From assembly GCA_036496285.1 (NCBI GenBank), contig DASXLI010000074.1, positions 1 to 35,620 on the forward strand: a stretch of DNA of 35,620 bases, given 5' to 3'. Made by a program: the position numbers and the translations under genes. Below the pieces are notes generated by a model, which saw only the letters and a program-made list of their open reading frames with translations, was not told the origin of the DNA and ran no database searches. This DNA comes from DP-19 sp036496285. GTDB taxonomy: Bacteria > Desulfobacterota > Binatia > UTPRO1. This document shows, one piece after another, positions 16,448-22,490 of this stretch (position 1 is its first letter; the number at the start of each line of letters is the position of its first letter).

Positions 16448-17152
16448 ATGGCGCGTCATGATCACCAGCTCGCGCTTTCGCTGACGACTCCATGCGGCTG
16501 GGGCGGCCGACGACCCAACGCGGGCCGCAAGCCGGGTCCGGATCCCCGCATTCGGCATCGATCGCGCGGCGACTTTCGCCGCACCAGCCCGGCGCACGTG
16601 ACCGTCCGTGTCGTGCCCGGTCTGCCGTCCCTTCGCACCGTCCGGATCGTCCATGCCGTCGAGCGCACCTTCGCCAAGGGCTGCGCCCGCCAGGGATTTC
16701 GCCTCGTGCACTACTCGCTGCAGGGCAATCACGCGCATCTCATCGTCGAGGCGCGCGACCGCGACGCGCTCGGACGCGGCATGATGGCGATCGGCGCGCG
16801 TCTCGCCCGTGCCGTCAACCGCACGGTTGGTCGCAGCGGTCGCGTCCTCGCCGACCGCTACCACGTGCGGCTCCTTCCCACCCCGCGAGAGGTGCGGAAC
16901 GCACTGCGCTACGTGCTCCTGAACGCGCGCCGCCACGCCGCCGCCGTCCGGTCGGCGATGACCCGAGCCGTTCGTCTCGATCCCGCTTCCTCCGCCCGAT
17001 GGTTCGACGGTTGGAGACGCAAGGGATCGGAGGTCGGCGACGCGGACGACGACGGAACCCGCAGGCGAAGCGTTGCGCGCCCGCGGACGTGGCTCTTGAC
17101 CGTAGGATGGCGTCGCCACGGCCTGCTCGATCCTGGCGAAGTCCCGGGGTAG
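16448..17152 (+). CDS. REP-associated-type HUH (Y1) transposase
   Basis: 234 residues from ATG 16448. The N-terminus has WGGRRPNAGRKPG, a basic Gly-Arg-Lys motif often found ahead of this domain. The Y1 transposase core follows: HVTVRVVPGLPSLR, then HUH at H95-A-H97 in QGNHAHLIVEA, then GRVLADRYHVRLL (Y138) and ALRYVLLNARRH (Y155). One of these tyrosines should be the catalytic residue; Y155 sits in the part conserved in RAYT-type proteins. Single Y1 enzymes of this kind cut and join single-stranded DNA at palindromes. I could not find a clear REP array or IS200-like ends beside it, so it may be a domesticated RAYT rather than a whole insertion sequence. The C-terminus (RPRTWLLTVGWRRHGLLDP) is typical of this subgroup. 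Confidence 0.8.
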   Translation: MARHDHQLALSLTTPCGWGGRRPNAGRKPGPDPRIRHRSRGDFRRTSPAHVTVRVVPGLPSLRTVRIVHAVERTFAKGCARQGFRLVHYSLQGNHAHLIVEARDRDALGRGMMAIGARLARAVNRTVGRSGRVLADRYHVRLLPTPREVRNALRYVLLNARRHAAAVRSAMTRAVRLDPASSARWFDGWRRKGSEVGDADDDGTRRRSVARPRTWLLTVGWRRHGLLDPGEVPG

Positions 17153-17164
17153 CGTTCCTCGCAC

Positions 17165-17848
17165 GTGCGTACCGATCGACTCTTGGGCGTCGTCATCGTC
17201 CTCGTGGTTGGGATCTCTTCGTCCGATGCCCGGCCGGGCAATCCAAAGGAACCCGTTTGTACTCTCCGCTCAGCCGGCGACCACGCCCTCGCGATCATGG
17301 GGAGGCCGAGAAAGCGGATCTCCGCGTCGAGTGCTATCGTCGACTCTCTGTTGTTGGTCGATCAGGGTGCGCTCACGTCCGGCGTGACCGCCGGTGACTT
17401 GAGCGATGAAGACTTTCCCAACGTTCGAGTCGTGTGTCGCTCGGGGAAGGCGATCATCAGCTCGGTCGAGCCGATTGTTCTACCCCGCGGGCACAGCATC
17501 ACTTGGTTCGACTACGAGCAACGCGAACTCACGTTGGATGGAGAACGTCGGGTCGTAAGCGCTGAACGGCTCGTGTTCGTGCCGCCCGTGCTCGCCGCAA
17601 AGGACATCGAATCGATCGACGCGGCGTACAGGCAGTTGGAGAGTCGGTCCGAAGAATACCACAGGAGCCACCGACTCGAGGTGGAGACCCTGCTCGGCCA
17701 GGTCTTCCTGTGGGCCTTGCAGGACCCCATCCACGGGACGCGTGCTTTGAGTCGCTTTGCCGGAGTCTTCCATCTCGACGGCGCTTACGGTGAGGCAGAA
17801 TCCAACTGTGAGGAAATGTACCAGGTGATCACCGGGCATCCGTTGTAG
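17165..17848 (+). CDS. Exported protein of unknown function
   Basis: 227 residues from GTG 17165, 12 bp after the transposase. An N-terminal hydrophobic stretch LLGVVIVLVVGISSSDA looks like a signal peptide with a cut after SDA. The rest shows no domain I recognise: an acidic beta-type middle (DFPNVRVVCRSGKAIISSV, ITWFDYEQRELTLDGERR), then a helical part (IDAAYRQLESRSEEYHRSH) and a C-terminus with one Cys (ESNCEEMYQVI). Base use is visibly less GC-rich than in the flanking genes, which together with the adjacent transposase hints at transfer. Coding status rests on the single long frame, the signal peptide and sensible composition. No ribosome site is obvious. Confidence 0.6.
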   Translation: MRTDRLLGVVIVLVVGISSSDARPGNPKEPVCTLRSAGDHALAIMGRPRKRISASSAIVDSLLLVDQGALTSGVTAGDLSDEDFPNVRVVCRSGKAIISSVEPIVLPRGHSITWFDYEQRELTLDGERRVVSAERLVFVPPVLAAKDIESIDAAYRQLESRSEEYHRSHRLEVETLLGQVFLWALQDPIHGTRALSRFAGVFHLDGAYGEAESNCEEMYQVITGHPL

Positions 17849-17918
17849 TCCCGCCCCAGTTGCCACCGGCCGGGCGACGTGCGATCAGGCAGGCACACCC
17901 GCAGCGGAGGAGATCCCC

Positions 17919-18401
17919 ATGGCGATCAAGGAAGGCGACAAGGTTCCCGACGTGAAGCTCACCGAGATGGTCGACGGCCGGCCCTCGCAGGTCTCCCTGG
18001 CGGAGCTCTCGAAGGGGAAGCGCGTCGTCGTGTTCGCCGTGCCGGGCGCCTTCACCCCGACGTGCTCGATGAAGCACCTCCCCGGCTTCGTCGATCAGAA
18101 CGCCGCGATCCGCGCCAAGGGCGTCGACGAGATCCTCTGCGTCTCCGTGAACGACGCGTTCGTGATGGACGCGTGGGGCAAGTCGAGCAGCGCGCCCGGC
18201 AAGGTACGCATGCTCGCGGACGGCAACGGCGAGTTCACGCGCGCGGTCGGCCTCTCGCTCGACGCGTCGGGCTTCGGCATGGGCGAGCGCTCACAGCGCT
18301 ATGCCATGATCCTGCGCGACGGGCAGGTCGAGGCGCTGATGCCGGAGCCTGGACCGGGGCTCAGCGCGTCCAGCGCCGACGCCGTCCTCGCCCGGCTCTA
18401 G
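17919..18401 (+). CDS. Peroxiredoxin, Prx5/AhpE-like thioredoxin-fold
   Basis: 160 residues from ATG 17919 with GGAGGAG at 17906-17912. It reduces H2O2 and organic peroxides in the cytoplasm. The active-site segment is PGAFTPTCS with peroxidatic C49; the Pro, Thr and Cys of the PxxxTxxC motif are all present. A second cysteine, C74 in EILCVSVND, is in the usual buried Prx5 position. The MDAWGKSS segment and the GFGMGERSQRYAMIL strand are also Prx5-type. No glutaredoxin domain is fused. Its stop TAG shares bases with the stop of the opposing CDF transporter: the four bases CTAG at 18398-18401 serve both strands. Confidence 0.93.
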   Translation: MAIKEGDKVPDVKLTEMVDGRPSQVSLAELSKGKRVVVFAVPGAFTPTCSMKHLPGFVDQNAAIRAKGVDEILCVSVNDAFVMDAWGKSSSAPGKVRMLADGNGEFTRAVGLSLDASGFGMGERSQRYAMILRDGQVEALMPEPGPGLSASSADAVLARL

Positions 18402-19420
18402 CCGAGCGCGTCGCGCTCGCTCGCCGGCTCGACGACGACGAGCTGCGGCCGCGTCTTGCCGTCGAGCACCTCGGCGACATCGCTCTTCAGGCGCGTCACC
18501 GCCGCCTCGAGGTCGCGCGTCCGCATGTCCTCGCGGAAGCGGACGCGCAGCGCGACGAAGAGCGCGTCGGGGCCGATGTGCAGGGTGCGGAGGCCGGTCA
18601 ACGCGAGCGCCGTCGCTTCTCTCGCGACGACGCCACGAATGAGCGCGGTTGCCTCGGGCGACGCCGTCTCGCCGAGGAGCAGCGAGTAGTTGTCGTAGGC
18701 GAGGAACCCGGCGACCGCGATCAAGAGGAGCCCGATCAGCACCGACGCGACGCCGTCCCAGACGACGTTCCCGGTCCACTGCGCGAGGCCGAGCCCGGCG
18801 CCGGCGATCAGGATCGAGATGAGCGCGGCGGTGTCCTCCAGCACGACGACCAGCACCGTCGGGTCGCGCAGATCGCGGATGTAGTTGCGCAGCCTGCGGC
18901 GGCCCTTCTGCAGGATGAAGGAGCGCAGGCCGACCACGAGCGACGCCGACTCGAACACGAAGGCGACGACGAGGACCGCGTACGCGAGCGTGTAGCCCGA
19001 ATGTGGCTCGGGATGGAGAAAGCTCTCGACCGCCTCCCAGATCGCGAGGCAGCCGCCGACGCTGAAGAGCAGCGCCGAGACGACGAACGCCCAGAAGTAC
19101 ATGTCGCGACCGTGGCCGAGCGGATGGGTCTCGTCGGGCGGGCGCGCGGCGAGGCGCATGCCGAGGAAGAGCAGCGCCTCGTTCCCCATGTCGGCGATCG
19201 AATGCATGGTCTCGGCGAGGAGCGCGGTGCTGCCGGTCATCACCGCGACGATGGCCTTCACGACCGTGAGCGCCAGGTTGCTGAGGAAGGCCGCGATGAC
19301 GGCCCGGTTGTTCTCAGCGACCACGCGCGCGCGCTCCCATCCCCTGAGCGTAGCGTCATTGCGCGGCAGACGCACGGCGCTGGACCGGGCCTCGGCCTCT
19401 GCACTAGTTAGGGACGACAC
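18398..19420 (-). CDS. Cation diffusion facilitator (CDF) transporter
   Basis: 340 residues from GTG 19420; inner starts are possible because no ribosome site is visible and the first 35 residues look variable. It is a metal/H+ antiporter of the inner membrane with six helices. The TM2 metal site is seen as TMHSIADMGNEAL (H73, D77), and the loop HPLGHGRDMYFW (residues 99-110) is a hallmark of the family. TM5 carries VVVLEDTAALI with E195-D196 instead of the common HxxxD, and TM6 has DGVASVLIGLLL. The C-terminal cytoplasmic domain (about 255-332) includes GLRTLHIGPDALFVALRVRF. Metal specificity (Zn, Co, Fe, Mn or Cd) cannot be told. It converges with the peroxiredoxin gene and diverges from the thioesterase gene, with only 11 bp between starts. 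Confidence 0.92.
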   Translation of the reverse strand: MSSLTSAEAEARSSAVRLPRNDATLRGWERARVVAENNRAVIAAFLSNLALTVVKAIVAVMTGSTALLAETMHSIADMGNEALLFLGMRLAARPPDETHPLGHGRDMYFWAFVVSALLFSVGGCLAIWEAVESFLHPEPHSGYTLAYAVLVVAFVFESASLVVGLRSFILQKGRRRLRNYIRDLRDPTVLVVVLEDTAALISILIAGAGLGLAQWTGNVVWDGVASVLIGLLLIAVAGFLAYDNYSLLLGETASPEATALIRGVVAREATALALTGLRTLHIGPDALFVALRVRFREDMRTRDLEAAVTRLKSDVAEVLDGKTRPQLVVVEPASERDALG

Positions 19421-19431
19421 GGAGGGCTCGC

Positions 19432-19881
19432 ATGGGCTCGGATGAGACGTTCGCGGACTTCAACCAGCAGATCGCCGACGCCATGGTGGCCTCGGTCGAC
19501 CAGGGCGGCGGCCTGCCGCAGTACCTTGGCGTGCGCCTGCGGGAGATGACGCCGGGCCGCCTGGTCGCCACCATGGAGGTCCGCCCCGAGCTGATCACGC
19601 CGGTCGGCGCGATCCACGGCGGTGTCATGGCCGGCTTCGTCGATCACTGCCTCGGCTGCGTCCTCTACCCGCTCATGAAGCCGCGCCAATGGGCGGCCAC
19701 GACCGAGTTCAAGCTCAACTACCTGCGCGCGGTGAAGGGCGGCACGCTGACCGCGGTGTCGAGCGTGCTCTCGATCGGACGCCGCTCCGCCGTCGTGCGC
19801 GTCGACGTCACCAACGACGGCGCGCTCGCCTGCGTCGCCCAGGGCACCTTGCTGATCTCCGACCCGCCCAGTACGAAGTAG
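19432..19881 (+). CDS. PaaI-like hotdog-fold thioesterase
   Basis: 149 residues, ATG 19432, GGAGGG at 19421-19426. A single hotdog domain with PVGAIHGGVMAGFVDHCLG carries the HGG motif and the following Asp/His helix typical of acyl-CoA thioesterases of the PaaI/YdiI type. FKLNYLRAVKGGTLTA and RVDVTNDGALACVAQGT complete the fold. The likely reaction is hydrolysis of an acyl- or aryl-CoA thioester; the substrate is not readable. It is followed after 35 bp by msrB on the same strand, so the two are probably co-transcribed. Confidence 0.88.
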   Translation: MGSDETFADFNQQIADAMVASVDQGGGLPQYLGVRLREMTPGRLVATMEVRPELITPVGAIHGGVMAGFVDHCLGCVLYPLMKPRQWAATTEFKLNYLRAVKGGTLTAVSSVLSIGRRSAVVRVDVTNDGALACVAQGTLLISDPPSTK

Positions 19882-19916
19882 ACGAAGAGCGGATCCCTGG
19901 GCGAGGAGACGATCAT

Positions 19917-20321
19917 ATGAAGCCGAAGATCGAGAAGTCCGACGAGGAGTGGCGCCGCGAGCTGACCCCCGAGCAGTACGCGGTCTGCCGTCAGAAAGGC
20001 ACGGAGCGCGCCTTCACCGGCGCCTACTGGGATCACCACGGCAGCGGCACGTACCGCTGCGTCGCGTGCAACGAGCCGCTCTTCAGCTCCGACACCAAGT
20101 TCGACTCGGGCAGCGGCTGGCCGAGCTTCACGCAGCCGGTCGCCGGCGAGCGCGTCGCCGCCGAGACCGATGCGAGCCACGGCATGCGCCGCACCGAGGT
20201 CATGTGCGCCAATTGCGGCGCGCACCTCGGCCACGTCTTCGACGACGGCCCCGCGCCGACCGGCCAGCGCTACTGCATCAACTCCGTCTCGCTCGCCTTC
20301 GACCCCGCCAAGAAGAGCTGA
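19917..20321 (+). CDS. msrB: Peptide-methionine (R)-S-oxide reductase MsrB
   Basis: 134 residues from ATG 19917, GAGGAG at 19903-19908. It repairs methionine-R-sulfoxide in proteins using thioredoxin. SDEEWRRELTPEQYAVCRQ opens the domain. The zinc pairs are C48/C51 (CVAC) and C97/C100 (CANC). The catalytic segment RYCINSVSLAF contains C120. SGSGWPSFTQP and HLGHVFDDGP are the other invariant parts. The length matches a stand-alone cytoplasmic MsrB, with no signal peptide and no MsrA partner in the window. It converges with the LigD-PE gene, with 13 bp between the stops. Confidence 0.96.
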   Translation: MKPKIEKSDEEWRRELTPEQYAVCRQKGTERAFTGAYWDHHGSGTYRCVACNEPLFSSDTKFDSGSGWPSFTQPVAGERVAAETDASHGMRRTEVMCANCGAHLGHVFDDGPAPTGQRYCINSVSLAFDPAKKS

Positions 20322-20334
20322 GCGGCCGCCGCCC

Positions 20335-21057
20335 TCACGCCTTGCGGCGCGTGATGTGCGAGCTCCACACCGCCGGCTTCTTGCTGCGCGTCCGTCCCTT
20401 CACCTTCGCCGGGCTCTGCAGGAGCTTCTGCAGCGCCGCGGTCGGGTCGGCGGAGGCCGCCTTCTTCACGTCGCCGCCCTCCTGCCAGGCGATCTCGGCG
20501 AGGAGGCGGTCGGAGACGACGGAGCGCGGCGCGCTTTCGGCGATGTCGACGGCGCTCGCCGCCTCGTCGCGATGCTGGATGAGGAGCCACGGGGGGCGGC
20601 GCGCGTCGGCAGCGCCGCGGCGGCCGCGCGTCCGCACCAGCACCCACGAGCCGGCGAGCTTCCGGCCGGCGAGCCGAAACTTGAGATCGCCTTTCTCGAG
20701 CGCGGCCTCGACGTCCTCGACCTCCGGCGTCCACGTGCCCTGATCCCAAACCATCACCGTGCCGCCACCGTACTCGCGCTCCGGGATGATGCCCTCGAAG
20801 GCCGCGTACTCGATCGGATGGTCCTCGGTCTGCATGGCGAGACGCTTCACGCTGGGATCGAGGGACGGACCCTTCGGCACGGCCCACGAGAGCAGTACCC
20901 CGTTCCACTCGAGCCGGAAGTCGTAGTGGAGCGCCGTCGCGCGATGCTTCTGCACGACGAACGCGAGACGCTTGCCGCGCTTGGGGCGCGGCGTCTTGCC
21001 GGCCGGCTCCGAGGTGACGTTGAAGCGGCGCTTGCGCTGGTACTCGGTCAGGCCCAT
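20335..21057 (-). CDS. Stand-alone LigD-type 3'-phosphoesterase (PE domain)
   Basis: 240 residues from ATG 21057. The first about 145 residues match the PE domain of bacterial NHEJ ligase LigD, which trims 3' ends at breaks. FVVQKHRATALHYDFRLEWN carries H38, H44, D46 and R48, and H80 lies in TEDHPIEYAAFEG; spacing is the same as H42/H48/D50/R52/H84 of Pseudomonas LigD. SWAVPKGPSLDP and EREYGGGTVMVWD are also typical. Residues 145-240 form a basic tail of no known fold. No ligase or polymerase domain and no Ku gene are present in this window. The frame is open far upstream, but the first ATG with the family start (MGLTEYQRKRRF) is preferred. Confidence 0.9.
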   Translation of the reverse strand: MGLTEYQRKRRFNVTSEPAGKTPRPKRGKRLAFVVQKHRATALHYDFRLEWNGVLLSWAVPKGPSLDPSVKRLAMQTEDHPIEYAAFEGIIPEREYGGGTVMVWDQGTWTPEVEDVEAALEKGDLKFRLAGRKLAGSWVLVRTRGRRGAADARRPPWLLIQHRDEAASAVDIAESAPRSVVSDRLLAEIAWQEGGDVKKAASADPTAALQKLLQSPAKVKGRTRSKKPAVWSSHITRRKA

Positions 21058-21087
21058 GACGCCGCGTCTAGCGGGTTCGCGCGCCGA

Positions 21088-21128
21088 TCGCGAGAGGGCC
21101 GGTCTGGCGGGGGTCGGCCCTCTCGCGA
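21088..21128 (-). terminator. 14-bp perfect hairpin between stress gene and PE gene
   Basis: TCGCGAGAGGGCCG (21088-21101) is the exact reverse complement of 21115-21128, with a 13-base loop. It lies 16 bp past the stop of the YflT-like gene and 30 bp before the PE start, all on the minus strand. There is no T run. It is the strongest stem found in the window and probably uncouples the two genes. Confidence 0.6.
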
Positions 21129-21143
21129 AGGGCGGCGTTGCGC

Positions 21144-21878
21144 TCACTCGTGCCGGTGGCCGATCTGCTTCTCGTAGTAGGACCGCCCGCGCTCGTAGCC
21201 GCGGCGGAACGCATCGGTGCGGCAGGTCGGGCCGATACGCTCGGTCAGGCGCGAGGCCGCATCGTCGAAGCGCTTGCCGCGCAGGTCGGGATGGAGCGCC
21301 GCCTCGACGCCGTGCCGGTAGGCCGGCTCCTGGTACTCCTCGTCCTTGCCGCGCATGCCGATCCACCAGCGCTCGCGCGCCGTGTCGACGTCCTCCGCGC
21401 CCGCGGCCCGGAGCGCGGCGCGACCCGCGTCGATGCGCTGGTCGTCGTCGCTCAGCGCGATGACGACGCTGTGACCCTTCCGCAGCGCGTCCTCGTAGAG
21501 GAACAAATCGTCCTTCGGCAGGCCCTCCGACAGCGACTCCTCGAGCTCGTGGCCCGCGATCCCGCCGCCGACCGCACCGAACAGGCCGAGCAGCGCGATC
21601 GCCGCCCAACCCGCCGCCATCACCGGCCCGAGGCCGGGAACGAGACTGACGAGCGCCGCGCCCGCCGACGCGCCGGCCGCGCCGCCGATGACGCCGCCGA
21701 TGGCGGTCCCCGTGCCGGGCTCCTCGGTATCCGACGTCTTCACCGAGGCGATCTCCTCCTCGGTGGCGCCTGGCGTGAGGAGACTGACGTTCTCGCGCAC
21801 GAATCCCAGATCGATCAAGCGCGCCGTTGCGTTCTCGGCATCGGCGCGCCGCTCGAAGATGCCCACGACGTTCTTCAT
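21144..21878 (-). CDS. YflT-like general stress protein with glycine-zipper
   Basis: 244 residues from ATG 21878 with a very strong AGGAGGAGG ribosome site (21884-21892). Residues 1-35 (MKNVVGIFERRADAENATAR onward, LGF) match the small ferredoxin-like general-stress/YflT opening. Residues 55-112 are rich in Gly/Ala with GxxxG spacing (GTAIGGVIGGAAGASAGAAL; GAVGGGIAGHELE), as in hydrophobic glycine-zipper proteins. A second alpha/beta part (GHSVVIALSDDDQRIDAGRA) follows. The C-terminal 75 residues are charged (RWWIGMRGKDEEYQEPAYRHG; RRGYERGRSYYEK) and unassigned. The presumed role is in stress response; localisation may be membrane-associated. The upstream region carries paired CACGTG sites. 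Confidence 0.75.
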   Translation of the reverse strand: MKNVVGIFERRADAENATARLIDLGFVRENVSLLTPGATEEEIASVKTSDTEEPGTGTAIGGVIGGAAGASAGAALVSLVPGLGPVMAAGWAAIALLGLFGAVGGGIAGHELEESLSEGLPKDDLFLYEDALRKGHSVVIALSDDDQRIDAGRAALRAAGAEDVDTARERWWIGMRGKDEEYQEPAYRHGVEAALHPDLRGKRFDDAASRLTERIGPTCRTDAFRRGYERGRSYYEKQIGHRHE

Positions 21879-21924
21879 GGTGTCCTCCTCCTACCGGGGA
21901 GAACGTCGCAAGACGCGTGCCCGT

Positions 21925-21966
21925 GCACGTGGGGCATTTGTGACGAAACCGCGCGGATCCACGTGC
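21925..21966. promoter_or_regulatory. Paired CACGTG inverted repeat in a divergent promoter region
   Basis: GCACGTGG (21925-21932) and CCACGTGC (21959-21966) are inverted copies 34 bp apart, each containing the palindrome CACGTG, and GTGCC/GGCAC (21963-21967, 21974-21978) follows. They lie in the 204 bp between the divergent YflT-like and thioesterase genes. Shape and place suit an operator, but no regulator is known for it. Confidence 0.4.
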
Positions 21967-22082
21967 CTTCGCGGGCACAAGTTGCATCGGCTCCCTGGTA
22001 GGAATTGCAAGCGGTGGCCAGGCGAAACGCGGGAAAAGTGGCGCCGTTCCGCCGACCGGACGGACACGCTACGGTGCCGCGC

Positions 22083-22490
22083 ATGAGCGATGGTGCGGAG
22101 ATCATCCGCGGGTTCCTCGGCGTCTCGCCGCTGGTGCAGCATCTCGGCATGCGTCTCGCCGGCCTCGAGCCCGATCGCGCGACGATCGTGCTGCCCTTCA
22201 CGCCACGGGTGGTGACGGTCGGCGACGTCGTACACGGCGGCGCGATCAGCGCACTCGTCGACACGACCGCGATGGCGGCCGCGTGGTCGACGCCGACCTT
22301 GCCCGCGGTGCCGCGCGGCACGACGGTCTCGCTGACGGTCGACTTCGTCGCGGCGGCGCGGGCGCAGGATCTGACCGCGGAGGCGCGCGTCGTCCGGCGC
22401 GGCAAGAGCCTGAGCTTCTGCCACGTCGAGGTACGCGATGCCGGCGGCCAGGTCGTCGCGGTGGGTCTCGTGACCTACAAGCTCGGCTGA
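22083..22490 (+). CDS. Hotdog-fold thioesterase (PaaI/YbgC-like)
   Basis: 135 residues from ATG 22083; the frame is open from 22005, but the extra residues look non-coding. A single hotdog domain has TVGDVVHGGAISALVDTTAMAA, with HGG and the Asp on the central helix. VSLTVDFVAAARAQDLTAEA and SLSFCHVEVRDAGGQVVAVG form the sheet. It should hydrolyse an acyl-CoA; the substrate is unknown. It is a different subgroup from the thioesterase at 19432. Its last 16 bases overlap the 3' end of glgB on the other strand. No clear ribosome site is seen. Confidence 0.85.
   Translation: MSDGAEIIRGFLGVSPLVQHLGMRLAGLEPDRATIVLPFTPRVVTVGDVVHGGAISALVDTTAMAAAWSTPTLPAVPRGTTVSLTVDFVAAARAQDLTAEARVVRRGKSLSFCHVEVRDAGGQVVAVGLVTYKLG

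Noticed and set aside
16387..17160. Complete IS200-type insertion sequence
   Set aside because: No left/right end hairpins or target-site pattern could be identified around the transposase, so only the gene is called.
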